From JAJPHJ01 sp035622315 (lineage in GTDB: Bacteria; Vulcanimicrobiota; Vulcanimicrobiia; Eremiobacterales; Eremiobacteraceae), in NCBI GenBank assembly GCA_035622315.1, contig DASPVP010000161.1:1-41847 (forward strand): a DNA stretch of 41,847 bases, read 5' to 3'. The position numbers and the translations under genes are program-made. Position 1 is the first letter of the stretch; each line of letters begins with the position of its first letter. A model generated the notes under the pieces. It searched no databases and had not been told where the DNA came from. It worked only from the letters and a program-made list of their open reading frames with translations. Below, piece after piece: positions 1 through 8,269 of the stretch.

Positions 1-215
1 GGGAGCACGCGCCCACTGAAAGGATACAGGCCGATGTGGTGCTTGTGCGCATCGAAGCCTAGGAAGGCCTTGCCACGATATTTCAGCGTGGGTATTCCGT
101 AGGAGATTGCCTCCTCCGCGCGAGGCACCACCTGTTTTGCAAGCCGACGGATGCGCTGCAACTCCCTGCGCGCCGGTGCTTGGATCTTCTTTAGATAGTC
201 ATCGATGACGCTCAT
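1..215 (-). CDS. DUF1801/YdhG-like protein (N-terminal part)
   Basis: This is the first 71 codons of a protein that runs off the left edge. The start reads MSVIDDYLKKI, and the body includes an EEAISYGIPTLKY segment and GFDAHKHHIGLYPFSG. These features are typical of the DUF1801 (YdhG/Fra-like) family, small cytoplasmic proteins with an iron-chaperone-like fold whose function is mostly unproven. Its ATG overlaps the TGA of the upstream gene by four bases (ATGA), so it is probably translationally coupled to the exported-protein gene before it. The family call rests on the short motif pattern only, and the C-terminus cannot be checked here. Confidence 0.75.
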   Translation of the reverse strand, partial: MSVIDDYLKKIQAPARRELQRIRRLAKQVVPRAEEAISYGIPTLKYRGKAFLGFDAHKHHIGLYPFSGRVL

Positions 216-598
216 ATCTTGAGCTGGAAGGTCTCCTTGCCCGCGTGGCAGCTCGTGCTATTGCCGGAGCTCCCGTTGAAATCGAGCATGAAGGTGAAAT
301 TGGTCGTGCCAGCCCCTGCGTCGACCGAGCGATCGAAGCCATAGGTCACCGTCTGCGATTGCTTGGCCCCCAGCGGCTGCAGCCCGATCTTGCCTACTTT
401 CTCGCCGTCTTGCAGGACGACCAGCGACTGGAGCAGGTTGCCAGGCTGTTTGAGGTCACCAATGTTCGTGACCTTGATCGCTATCGCGTAATGATTCAGC
501 CCGTTGTTCGGCGTCACCGAGCGGACATGCGCAGACATGATGCTGGGATTCGCGCAGGAGACGATGGCGACGATCAAAGCTCCGAGTTGAACAAGCAT
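212..598 (-). CDS. Small exported protein, function unknown
   Basis: This 128-residue protein has a hydrophobic N-terminus (about residues 1-24, ending near CANPSIMSA) that looks like a signal peptide. The rest is rich in beta-type segments (HYAIAIKVTNIGDL, LQSLVVLQDGEKVG, QTVTYGFDRS, NFTFMLDFNGSSG). That alternation and the phrase KVTNIGD resemble immunoglobulin-like or CARDB-type adhesion/spacer domains, but I do not recognise the family. Two cysteines are visible in the mature region or near the cleavage site. I start at ATG 598 because AAGGAGG lies about six bases upstream. A TTG one codon earlier would be too close to that site. It lies in a minus-strand cassette with a glycosidase-like gene upstream and DUF1801 coupled downstream. 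Confidence 0.7.
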   Translation of the reverse strand: MLVQLGALIVAIVSCANPSIMSAHVRSVTPNNGLNHYAIAIKVTNIGDLKQPGNLLQSLVVLQDGEKVGKIGLQPLGAKQSQTVTYGFDRSVDAGAGTTNFTFMLDFNGSSGNSTSCHAGKETFQLKI

Positions 599-646
599 CA
601 AAGGCCTCCTTATGGTTAAGGCATCATGAAGGGCGTAGCTGCGCCA

Positions 647-1429
647 TCAGGACGATACCGAGCGCACGAACTGCACCGTCGCCTCCCACCATCCCGAGCT
701 GTCGTCCCAGGAGAACCTGCTCGGGCTCCAGAGCACGACCCCGTTCGCGAGTGCCTGCGACTGCTGCAGTTGATAGGCCCAATAACTCGCGCTCAGATAC
801 TCGAACTCGTGCTTCGAGCCCGTCACGTACTGCGGCCACAGGTAGAAATACACCGGTTTGCCTGGCGCGATCGATCGCGCTTCGGCCATCGCGTCCACCG
901 CGTGCTGCCGCCAGTTCGCCTGATCTGGTCCGGTTGCGTAGAGCGGTGGGAACAGTGCGTCGACGTGCTGCGCAAGCGCTTGCGCGAGCGGTAGATCCGC
1001 AGCATCGACTTTGGACAGCGTTCCAGTCCCAAAAAAGCCGACGATCTTGCCGGGCGCGTCGGCGCGTGCCCAATCAGCGAGCGTTGCAAGCGTCTGCTCG
1101 TTGCTCTGAGCAGTCTGCGGGTCGCCGCGCAGCGCAATGTGTTCGATGTCCAAGACGAGCGGCCCAGGATTTTGGTCGTGCTCCCGGACGGCCTCGGCGA
1201 AGCGCGATCTGCTCGGCAACGTTCCATAGCCGACCTTGCCTGGCCAGATGTCGGACTCATAGAGGATATTCGACACGACGAGACCTGCTTGCGTCGTGTT
1301 CGGCTTGCCTTGGTAGAACAGGTTGTCGTAGACGGTGAAACTCGGGTGCGCGGTTGCGCGCAAGGTCAATCCTGGAAGCAGCACGAGCGCTAAAAGCGTC
1401 GCGAGGCGCAACACGTTGCGATAGTTCAT
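647..1429 (-). CDS. Secreted TIM-barrel glycosidase-like protein (hyaluronidase-like)
   Basis: This 260-residue protein has a signal peptide (residues 1-28, hydrophobic core LATLLALVLLPGL). The segment LVLDIEHIAL places a D-x-E pair at residues 94-96 at the end of a beta strand, as in the catalytic DxE of GH56 hyaluronidases. Later segments PVYFYLWPQY and NGVVLWSPS resemble the last barrel strands of that family. On known family behaviour it would hydrolyse an extracellular polysaccharide, but the substrate is not evident and GH56-like is only a fold-level guess. Its ATG overlaps the stop of the upstream pentapeptide-periodic protein by four bases, so the two are likely co-translated. Confidence 0.6.
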   Translation of the reverse strand: MNYRNVLRLATLLALVLLPGLTLRATAHPSFTVYDNLFYQGKPNTTQAGLVVSNILYESDIWPGKVGYGTLPSRSRFAEAVREHDQNPGPLVLDIEHIALRGDPQTAQSNEQTLATLADWARADAPGKIVGFFGTGTLSKVDAADLPLAQALAQHVDALFPPLYATGPDQANWRQHAVDAMAEARSIAPGKPVYFYLWPQYVTGSKHEFEYLSASYWAYQLQQSQALANGVVLWSPSRFSWDDSSGWWEATVQFVRSVSS

Positions 1430-1728
1430 GAAACGGCAACCCCTTTCTGCGCGTCGACTTCCTTCGGAAGCGTGAGACGCCGCGAAACCTCGAGCTCTTC
1501 GACGTGCAGCGCGCCGACCCGTAACTCGTCTATTCGAAGCCTTTGGATGCGCGCCTGGCCGACTTGTACTCGGCGAACGGCGAGGGCGCCGATCGCAAGC
1601 GAGCCGACCGCCGCGGCGCCAAGCGCAAAGGCACCGAGGGCGAGCGCGCCGAGCGCGAACGCCCCTCCACGTCCGCTCCTCACCTTTGCGCGATCCAGCG
1701 CGAGCTCATTTGGTCCGGCGTCGTTCAT
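1426..1728 (-). CDS. Pentapeptide-periodic beta-helix-like protein
   Basis: This 100-residue protein has a strict five-residue period from about residue 24 to 81. The units FALGA, LALGA, FALGA, AAVGS, LAIGA are followed by charged units such as LRIDE, LRVGA, LHVEE. Leu, Val or Ile fills the central position of each unit. This is the layout of a quadrilateral beta-helix as in pentapeptide-repeat proteins, but with Ala/Gly instead of the usual Asp/Asn before the central residue. There is no signal peptide. I start at ATG 1728, where GAGG lies about nine bases upstream, rather than at a longer upstream alternative. It is the first gene of the minus-strand cassette and is divergent from the APC permease. 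Function unknown. Confidence 0.65.
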   Translation of the reverse strand: MNDAGPNELALDRAKVRSGRGGAFALGALALGAFALGAAAVGSLAIGALAVRRVQVGQARIQRLRIDELRVGALHVEELEVSRRLTLPKEVDAQKGVAVS

Positions 1729-1780
1729 CGTCGTGTCCTCAAGGTCGATCTTCGAGTGCTGCAACTGCCGCAGGCCAGTG

Positions 1781-1809
1781 TTTGCGAATCGCAAAAAGGG
1801 GCCTTTTTG
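1781..1809. promoter_or_regulatory. Two adjoining palindromes in the divergent intergenic region
   Basis: TTTGCGAATCGCAAA (1781-1795) is a perfect 7+1+7 palindrome. It abuts a second perfect inverted repeat, CAAAAAGG-GG-CCTTTTTG (1792-1809). The second one contains the only plausible ribosome-binding purines (AAAAAGGGG) of the APC permease and ends on its proposed GTG start, so an RNA hairpin there could hide the start. The first looks like a dimeric repressor operator between divergent genes. Both roles are inference from symmetry and position. Confidence 0.4.
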
Positions 1810-3218
1810 TGGAGGTCGCTCTGGATAAGAAGCACGGCCTAGTCCGCGCGCTGGGCTTTTGGGCCACGGCGTCGCTGCTCGTCTGCAACGTGGTCGGCCA
1901 AGGCATTTTTCTCAAAGCAAGGGCCATCACGTGCGATGTCGGATCCCCCATGACGGTTCTCGCCGTCTGGGTCCTGGCAGGCCTGCTCGCGCTCTGCGGG
2001 GCGCTCACCTTATCCGAACTCGCGGCGATGATGCCCGAGTCTGGGGGACCCTTCGTGTACCTGCGGCGCGCTCTCGGCCGCCCGCTCGCCTTCGCGTATG
2101 GTTGGATGATGTTCTTCCTCGGCGCACCGCTCGCAGCGGGCGCCCTGGCGGCCGGCGGCGCCATCTTCTTAAACCTGCTGTCTGGGGGAGCACTAGAGCG
2201 CATCAGACTACCGCTCGGCATCGCACATGTGTCGCTCAGCGGCACCGTGCTTGTCTCGCTGCTGATGATCCTGGCGATCGCGCTTGTCAACCTCGCGAAG
2301 GTGTATACGAACGGGCTCATCGCGACCGTGCTCGCGGTGGTCAAGATCTCGATGCTCGTCCTCTTAACCGGCGGCGCGTTTTTGCTCGGCAATGGCAGCT
2401 TCGCGCACCTCACGATGTCCGGGGCGGGCGGATCGTGCGCGGGCATCGCCGCGGCCACTCGAGGGGGAACGCTCGGATTTGCCGCGGCAATCGTTAGCGC
2501 GTTGTACGCATATAATGGATGGTTGACGCCGACCCTCATGGCGGGCGAGGTCAAAGCTCCAGGACGCAACTTGCCGCTGGCGTTAGGCGCCGGCATGCTG
2601 GCGATCATCGTGCTCTATACCGCTGCTAACGCGGCGTATTTCTACGTCCTTTCGCCGCTGGGGGTGGCCAACACGAGCGCGACCTCATCGGTCGGCCTCG
2701 AGGTGCTCGGCCATGTCTTCGGACCCCAAGCGCAAGGCGTCGCGACCGCGCTCATCTTCATCTCGGTGCTTGCGACGCTGCACGTCACGATCTTGAGCAC
2801 GAGCAGGATCAGCTACGCGGTCGCCGAGGATACGAGCGCGCTTGCATGGCTCGCCCGCGTGTCGCCGTCGAGCCATGTGCCGGCGCGTTCGGTCGTGACG
2901 GGCTCTGTGCTCGCGGCGCTCTTCGTCTTGGTGGGCTCGTTCGACACATTGAGCGACTTCGAAGTTTTCTCGGTCTGGATATTCTACTTGCTCAGCGCGA
3001 TATCGCTCTTCGTGCTGCGCCGCCGCGAGCCCGACGCCCAGAGGCCGTATCGCGTGCTAGGTTATCCGTTGATACCGATCGTTTTCGTGGCATCCGCGGC
3101 CTGGCTGTTGCTCCAAGCGGGCTTTGGGGCGCCCGCCCGTTCGCTCATCGGTCTCGCTATCATCGCGCTGGCGTTCCCCGTCTTCGCGCTGCTTCACCGT
3201 CGCGAGCCCGCGCGTTAG
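1809..3218 (+). CDS. APC-family amino acid permease
   Basis: This is an integral membrane transporter of about 469 residues with some twelve hydrophobic segments. It begins with LGFWATASLLVCNVVGQGIF, the APC-superfamily first helix with its broken G-x-G-I-F substrate loop. ALCGALTLSELAAMMPESGG is the conserved second-helix motif of amino acid/polyamine/organocation carriers. Later helices contain AYNGWLTPTLMAGEV and end with a basic cytoplasmic tail. It is expected to take up an amino acid by proton symport or exchange, but the substrate cannot be read. The open frame extends upstream, but the preceding residues are arginine-rich and unlike a membrane protein, so I start at GTG 1809. Its 3' end overlaps the convergent diguanylate cyclase gene by four bases. 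Confidence 0.85.
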   Translation: MEVALDKKHGLVRALGFWATASLLVCNVVGQGIFLKARAITCDVGSPMTVLAVWVLAGLLALCGALTLSELAAMMPESGGPFVYLRRALGRPLAFAYGWMMFFLGAPLAAGALAAGGAIFLNLLSGGALERIRLPLGIAHVSLSGTVLVSLLMILAIALVNLAKVYTNGLIATVLAVVKISMLVLLTGGAFLLGNGSFAHLTMSGAGGSCAGIAAATRGGTLGFAAAIVSALYAYNGWLTPTLMAGEVKAPGRNLPLALGAGMLAIIVLYTAANAAYFYVLSPLGVANTSATSSVGLEVLGHVFGPQAQGVATALIFISVLATLHVTILSTSRISYAVAEDTSALAWLARVSPSSHVPARSVVTGSVLAALFVLVGSFDTLSDFEVFSVWIFYLLSAISLFVLRRREPDAQRPYRVLGYPLIPIVFVASAAWLLLQAGFGAPARSLIGLAIIALAFPVFALLHRREPAR

Positions 3219-4417
3219 CCCCGCTTGGCGGCGTACATGGCTGCGTCCGCGTATTCGACCGCTGACAGCACGCTCGTGCCCGGGTCGAAGGTCGCCACGC
3301 CAAAGGATGCCGTGATCTCGCCGATCTGCGACGCGAGCTCTGCGGACGCTTGCTCGATGGCCTGCGGCAAGCGTGCCATGCGCTGCTCGGCCAACTCCTT
3401 CGTCGCACCGATCATCACGATGACGAACTCGTCGCCACCGTATCGATAGACCGGGTCGTCGGAGCGCACGAGCGAGAGCAGGCCCTTGGCGACCGCACGG
3501 ATCGCCTCGTCGCCTGCCGCGTGCCCATGCGTGTCGTTGATCGCTTTGAGCTGATTGACGTCGGCCACTACGACAGCGCCGCTGATCCGGACGAGCTCGC
3601 TCTTCTGACCGAATGCTCCGAGAAACGAATAGCGGTTCAAGGTGCCCGTGAGCGGATCGCGATGCAAGGCTTCTTCATTCCGTTGGTGCGCGATCATCAG
3701 CCGCGCGTTCGCGCTGACGAGGTCCGCTCGCACCGCGTCGATGATCACGACAACCGTGCCGAACCCGAGGATGATGTCGAGCATGCCGTCGATGAGCGAG
3801 GTCAGCGTGTAATATGAGGGACGTTCGGGACCGCCGTGGCCCATCGCGATGAGCGCTGTAGGCAGGTGCTGGGCGTAGTCGATCGCCAGCAGCACCAGAC
3901 CGATCGCGACGATGCGCACGCCGGGCCCAGAGCCGACGCGCCGAAGGGCCGGCCAGAGCGCGACGAGACAGGCAGTCCAGCCCACGCCCACGACCGCACC
4001 GTGCACCGCAAACGCGACTGAGAACGATTCGCGCGTGAGGGTGAGCATCGCGGCGACAATAGCCGCTGGCACGAGCCACAACCATGACCTTCGACCAAGC
4101 GCTCGCGCATGTCCGATGTAGTAGCAGGCATGGAAGATGCACAGCACCGCGCCGTACTCGAGGAAGAAATACAGAAAGGAGAGCGGCGAGTAGAGCGCGT
4201 GCGCAAACGTGTTCGCCGAGAGAATCGAGACGATCGCCAGACAATAGGCGGACCAGCCGGCGCTCCAATAGAGCATGAGCCTGCGCTGGACCGCCCGTGC
4301 GATGACGTAGGACAGAATCGCGATGAGCGCCGTGGCGATGATCTGGAACATCACGGCAGCGATGCCCATGATATGGATCAGCTGTTGATAACTCGACACA
4401 GCTTGAGTGCCGTTCAT
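3215..4417 (-). CDS. Membrane-bound diguanylate cyclase (GGDEF)
   Basis: This 400-residue protein has six or seven hydrophobic helices in residues 12-228, then a short linker and a GGDEF domain. DPLTGTLNR (254-262) opens the domain and RYGGDEF contains an intact GGDEF at 327-331. An RxxD inhibitory site (R318-D321) lies exactly five residues before it. An active cyclase would make cyclic-di-GMP from two GTP and be product-inhibited. The N-terminal membrane sensor is not a family I can name. I start at ATG 4417 (MNGTQAVSS), with GGAG just upstream, instead of a longer frame beginning in low-complexity sequence. It is convergent with the permease and follows the LCP gene on the same strand. Confidence 0.9.
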   Translation of the reverse strand: MNGTQAVSSYQQLIHIMGIAAVMFQIIATALIAILSYVIARAVQRRLMLYWSAGWSAYCLAIVSILSANTFAHALYSPLSFLYFFLEYGAVLCIFHACYYIGHARALGRRSWLWLVPAAIVAAMLTLTRESFSVAFAVHGAVVGVGWTACLVALWPALRRVGSGPGVRIVAIGLVLLAIDYAQHLPTALIAMGHGGPERPSYYTLTSLIDGMLDIILGFGTVVVIIDAVRADLVSANARLMIAHQRNEEALHRDPLTGTLNRYSFLGAFGQKSELVRISGAVVVADVNQLKAINDTHGHAAGDEAIRAVAKGLLSLVRSDDPVYRYGGDEFVIVMIGATKELAEQRMARLPQAIEQASAELASQIGEITASFGVATFDPGTSVLSAVEYADAAMYAAKRG

Positions 4418-4470
4418 GTACGCTCCGCAGGTTCTCGTCCGAAAGGAAACGCCCCCGCCGCGGTCATCGC

Positions 4471-5718
4471 TTATTCCCGAACGACGATTTGCTTCACATC
4501 GCCCGGCGTGACGTAGACGTTGCCCGTGCCGAGCGAGCGTGCAACCAGCCAAGCAGAGGACGGGACGGAAGAGGGAAAGATGACCTCATTGTCGCCCGTG
4601 GGCTCTCCCAGCTTCCTGATATGCGCAAAGCCTAGGTGCTCGAGATGCAGCGCGAGGTGTTGATCGCCGTAGAGAGCGATGTGGATGCCACGAGGATCGG
4701 GCGGTTGCGGCAAGCCTGTGTCCGAGCTCGTCGAGCCGAACTGCGCCAACTGGCTGACGACCTGGCGTTCGTCGAGCACGTCGTACGACGCGCCATCGAT
4801 GTGGCTCTCGCGGTTGATCCCCGGCACGTCCGTGGAGGCAAGCACGAGCGAGTCCGCCAGCGACCCGATAGGCACCTGATACACAGGAGCGCCCGCCATC
4901 GCGATTCCCAGGCGGACGAGTCGCTCCTCTGGGATGTTGGTGGCCACATCGTGCTTCATCTTGACGACGAATTCGGGTAGCAGACGTTCGGCGTGCAGCG
5001 GGTTCAACAGCTTGTCACGCAGCAAGCCCAGGACTTCGACCTCTGCCTGCATGCGTTGATAGTCGTTCACCCGATAGGAGTTTCCCGCTTGGTTCTGCCG
5101 CACGCGAATGAAGGCCAGGACCTGCTCCCCGTCCATATGCTGGACGCCGGGCGCGAAGTCCGCGTGGCTGTTCTGCGGGTCGAAGATACGCTCGCGTACA
5201 TCGATCGTGAGGCCCCCCACGAGATCGACTGCTTTTTCGAAACCGGCGAAGTTTGCCACGAGGTAACCGTCGACAGGAAGGCCGGTGACCTTCGACACCG
5301 CGCGCGCCAAGTATTCCGGACCTTTCGGTGGCTGCTCTTCGTCGCCCATGAAGAACAGCGTCTTGATCTTCGGTACCGTGTTGCGCCACGTCGGCTGCGC
5401 GACGAGCGCGTCGCGCGGAATCGTTATCGCGTAGATCACGTGCTTTGCAGGGTCCAAGCGGGCGAGCAGGATGACGTCCGCCTGACCGGCCGCAGACCCA
5501 AGTCCCAGCGGGTCGTTTGGTGCGACATCCCGCGCGTTGTTGGCTACGAGGAGGATGTTCATGGGCCGGGCCCCGAGCGTCAGGCGCGCGGTGACGCGGC
5601 CTGCGTACTGGCGAACCGGACGCGAGAGCAAGACTGTCACCACCAGAACGGCGGCGATGACGACGACGAGAGCGAGAAGCAGCAGGCGATAGTGATTTCG
5701 CGGAGGATCCGCGCGCAT
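4471..5718 (-). CDS. LytR-CpsA-Psr (LCP) family cell-wall protein
   Basis: This 415-residue protein has a short cytoplasmic tail, one transmembrane helix (about residues 11-33), then an extracytoplasmic LCP domain. Signature segments are QADVILLARLDP, AITIPRDALV, FIRVRQN and YRVNDYQRMQAE, which carry the Arg and Asp residues that bind the polyprenyl pyrophosphate. The C-terminal 90 residues resemble a LytR_C domain. Known family members transfer glycopolymers from undecaprenyl pyrophosphate to peptidoglycan or proteins. The start at ATG 5718 is chosen because GGGAGG lies eight bases upstream. A start nine codons earlier lacks this. It may be co-transcribed with the downstream diguanylate cyclase. 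Confidence 0.9.
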   Translation of the reverse strand: MRADPPRNHYRLLLLALVVVIAAVLVVTVLLSRPVRQYAGRVTARLTLGARPMNILLVANNARDVAPNDPLGLGSAAGQADVILLARLDPAKHVIYAITIPRDALVAQPTWRNTVPKIKTLFFMGDEEQPPKGPEYLARAVSKVTGLPVDGYLVANFAGFEKAVDLVGGLTIDVRERIFDPQNSHADFAPGVQHMDGEQVLAFIRVRQNQAGNSYRVNDYQRMQAEVEVLGLLRDKLLNPLHAERLLPEFVVKMKHDVATNIPEERLVRLGIAMAGAPVYQVPIGSLADSLVLASTDVPGINRESHIDGASYDVLDERQVVSQLAQFGSTSSDTGLPQPPDPRGIHIALYGDQHLALHLEHLGFAHIRKLGEPTGDNEVIFPSSVPSSAWLVARSLGTGNVYVTPGDVKQIVVRE

Positions 5719-5809
5719 TTCTTTGACCTCCCAGTCAAGCGGCAATCCGAAGTGCGTCCTGGCTCACGCGAGCGCAAGCACGGGACCACGCAATCGAGGA
5801 ATGTCAGCG

Positions 5810-6421
5810 TTAGCGCGCTGGGGGACCTCGCCCGAGTTGGACCTGAGCGACGTCAGCCGCCGCAAGACATGGCAGCAACTGGATGCGACGATAGAAAACC
5901 GATGACGCTGTGGGGGCGATCCTTGCAAGCGCTTCGATCATGTGTACGAGCTGCAGCGTGCGCCTCGTGAAGACTCGTATGAGCATCGTTGCAAGGAGCG
6001 TCACGAGGATGCACGTGGCTGCGTGCACCGTCAAACTTACGGCGACGGGCCCGCCCAGCCAGACGGTTCCGCCATAGAGGGTGCCGTGGACCACCCGCTG
6101 CTCGATCGTCTCCATGGCGAACAACACGGCCATCTGAAGGCCGAAAATGATAGGTAGCAGCCGTACGCTCGTCTGAAGTTGCCAGCACTCTTTCGAGCGC
6201 GGACCTGGGACATGGTCGCGAGCCAACGCGCGACGCACACGCGCCCAGACGTGAAACGCCGCTAACACGAGCCCGATCGTCAGGACAGGAATCACGTCCC
6301 ATGTGCTGTGGTCTGTGAATCTGCCCGGCCCGAACCAACCTGCGTTCGAGGCTGATTCGACGAGCGGATCGGCGATAGCCGCCGCCACGGTCGCTACGGC
6401 GGCGCAGAACCATCCCTTCAC
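5810..6421 (-). CDS. Four-helix membrane protein, unknown
   Basis: This 203-residue protein has hydrophobic segments near residues 3-17, 42-62, 87-108 and 126-150, followed by a polar C-terminal tail of about 50 residues. I do not recognise a family. A W-rich first loop (GWFGPGRF) and ETIEQRVVHG after the third helix are the only distinctive features. The start ATG overlaps the stop of the secreted phosphoesterase gene by four bases, so it is probably made with it and may be its membrane partner. That link is inferred from position alone. Confidence 0.65.
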   Translation of the reverse strand: MKGWFCAAVATVAAAIADPLVESASNAGWFGPGRFTDHSTWDVIPVLTIGLVLAAFHVWARVRRALARDHVPGPRSKECWQLQTSVRLLPIIFGLQMAVLFAMETIEQRVVHGTLYGGTVWLGGPVAVSLTVHAATCILVTLLATMLIRVFTRRTLQLVHMIEALARIAPTASSVFYRRIQLLPCLAAADVAQVQLGRGPPAR

Positions 6422-7482
6422 CTTTGATCAGCGTCCTGGAAGAGCTCAACCATCGGCACGACCCCTGGCGAGTTCGCGTTCTGCAGGTGTTGGCTGATCC
6501 CGAACGCGTCCTCCATGGTGCGCAGCAGCGAGTAATGGCTGTACGCTGTCGGATCCGCGAGTCCACGCGGTCCGCGATTGGCGATGACGATCGTCGGCAC
6601 GCGTCCGCCACCGGAGTTTGCGAGATCCGCGCGATCGATGCCGCAACAACCTTCTTTGCCCTCATGATCGTCCTCGTCGAACGTGATCACAATGGCGTCG
6701 CGATCGCTCGACTGCCAGGTCTTCGTCGCCATGATCGCATCGACGATCGTCTTCGCGTGGGCGTCGCCGCGCTGGATCAGCGCGTGCACGTTCGTTCCTC
6801 GACAATCGGCAGGAGCGTTCTCATCGACGCCGTGCATGTCGTTGCAGAGGTTCGGAATGATGACGGCGAGGTTCGGCAGATCGTTCGACTTCTCGTCCGC
6901 CGCGAGTTGTCCGAAATCCACGATCTTCTGGGCGCGTAGCGGATCCGCTTGCACTTGGGCGAAGTTCATGAAGCCGGAATGCTTGGATGCGTAGACCAGT
7001 GGTCCGTTCGGATCGCTCGGATCCGGCGCGACGACCGCGAGGGAGCCTGGTGAGGGCAAGGACTCGTTGTATTCCTTCCAAGAGAGGCCCTCAGCATCCA
7101 ACTGGCTGCCGATACTCGGCTCGTCGATCGTGTGGTCGACATAGATAGGCGACCAGGAAAGCTTGCAATAGGGGCGCGTGTCGCGGCGCGCGCAGTAGTA
7201 CGCGTCGTCGTCGAGGATGCCGAAGGTGGCGCCGCCGATCAGCGCGACATAGTTCGGTTCGCTTGGATGGGTCACTGCGAAGTAGTTGGTCGCAACCCCA
7301 TAGGTGTTGGCGAGGCGCGTCAGTTCTGGTGCATCCGCACCACCCACGAGCGATGCGCTCTGGTTCTCTTCGATGATCAAGAAGATGTGATCGTAGCGCG
7401 GCACCGCGCTGTCGCCCGGTGGGGTAGCGGCCCCCGCGAGCCCGACTGTCAGCATCGCGAGCGCTAGCCAACGCAAACGCAT
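6418..7482 (-). CDS. Secreted phosphoesterase (phospholipase C/acid phosphatase superfamily)
   Basis: This 354-residue protein has a signal peptide (residues 1-18). It shows the PF04185 phosphoesterase pattern: IIEENQSAS (metal-binding E-N pair with nucleophile region), THPSEPNYVALIGG, IIPNLCNDMHG, AIVITFDEDD and YSHYSLLRTMEDAFG. These residues coordinate metal and bind phosphate in bacterial non-haemolytic phospholipases C and AcpA-type acid phosphatases. Several cysteines (YYCARRDTRPYCK, LCND, EGCCGID) suggest disulfides and export. The substrate, whether phospholipid or other phosphoester, cannot be decided. The gene is followed by a coupled four-helix membrane protein. Confidence 0.88.
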   Translation of the reverse strand: MRLRWLALAMLTVGLAGAATPPGDSAVPRYDHIFLIIEENQSASLVGGADAPELTRLANTYGVATNYFAVTHPSEPNYVALIGGATFGILDDDAYYCARRDTRPYCKLSWSPIYVDHTIDEPSIGSQLDAEGLSWKEYNESLPSPGSLAVVAPDPSDPNGPLVYASKHSGFMNFAQVQADPLRAQKIVDFGQLAADEKSNDLPNLAVIIPNLCNDMHGVDENAPADCRGTNVHALIQRGDAHAKTIVDAIMATKTWQSSDRDAIVITFDEDDHEGKEGCCGIDRADLANSGGGRVPTIVIANRGPRGLADPTAYSHYSLLRTMEDAFGISQHLQNANSPGVVPMVELFQDADQR

Positions 7483-7581
7483 GGGTGCCGCTTGCCCGAT
7501 TGGCGCAGCGAGTCCTTGTGACGCGATGGCAAACGGCGCGGCCGCAGCGGTGCTGCAACCACGCCGTTGTCGCCAATGTTG

Positions 7582-8157
7582 TTAGCTGTTCTTGGTGCAG
7601 ACCGTGTCGACGGCGATCCATCTGCCGCTCGACCGTTCTCTGAAGGTGCTGTGAGCCGTCGTCTTCGTCGCGCTCACTTTCGTCACGGTTGTCGGGGTCT
7701 GAGCCATGATGTCCGGTCCGGGAACGAAAAGTTGATCCGTCCAGACGATCGTGTGGCCAGTCCAGCCTGGTGCGGTGGTCACGTCGTATGCGCCAAAGTC
7801 GCCGCTGAAGACATCCACCCAGCGCTTTGCAGTGGGATCATAGGTGACCAGATCCGTGGTATTCGTCGGGTACGGGAACCACGCCATGGCTTTGGTGAGC
7901 GATTTCGTCACCATCCAGTACCCTGTCGGGTCTATCGTGGTGACGCTGGTCGTGATGTAGGCTGCAGGCCGGCGCGCGCTCTTCGTGCTGCACGTCCAGT
8001 TGCCGAGCAAGAAATTCATCGAGGAGAAATTCGGTTTCGGGGGCACCGGTGCTGGGGTTTTCTCCACCGTAGGCGCTGACGCGGAAAGCGCAACAGATCC
8101 GGCCGCGATGACGGCCGCGGTGAGCCCGCCAAGCATGGAAAACCATCGAACGCTCAT
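7582..8157 (-). CDS. Secreted lipocalin-like protein (DUF1579-like)
   Basis: This 191-residue protein has a signal peptide (residues 1-28, cleavage near ALSASA). A proline-rich spacer precedes a beta-rich domain starting MNFLLGNWTC. The F-L-x-G-x-W pattern and strand-rich body (GYWMVTKSL, DLVTYDPTAKRWV, HTIVWTDQLF) resemble DUF1579 and nitrobindin-type beta-barrels, which bind small hydrophobic ligands or haem. Family and ligand remain tentative. The start is firm because AAAGGAGG lies upstream of ATG 8157. A REP-like palindrome lies 69 bases upstream of it. Confidence 0.7.
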   Translation of the reverse strand: MSVRWFSMLGGLTAAVIAAGSVALSASAPTVEKTPAPVPPKPNFSSMNFLLGNWTCSTKSARRPAAYITTSVTTIDPTGYWMVTKSLTKAMAWFPYPTNTTDLVTYDPTAKRWVDVFSGDFGAYDVTTAPGWTGHTIVWTDQLFVPGPDIMAQTPTTVTKVSATKTTAHSTFRERSSGRWIAVDTVCTKNS

Positions 8158-8225
8158 GCTTGCCTCCTTTACCAGGCGATGGTTCGAAGGGTTGCTCGGT
8201 TCAGGATTCGGGCCAGAGGCCCCTT

Positions 8226-8251
8226 GGGGCGATTTTCAATCGCCCCCTACA
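8226..8251 (+). repeat. REP-like palindrome, loop TTC
   Basis: Arms GGGGCGATT and AATCGCCCC flank a TTC loop, followed by CCTACA. On the complementary strand the hairpin is preceded by GTAG, the tetranucleotide mark of REP elements. It lies between the stop of the transglutaminase-like gene and the start of the DUF1579-like gene. Confidence 0.85.
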
Positions 8252-8269
8252 GCCCGATTTCGTTCGCCC

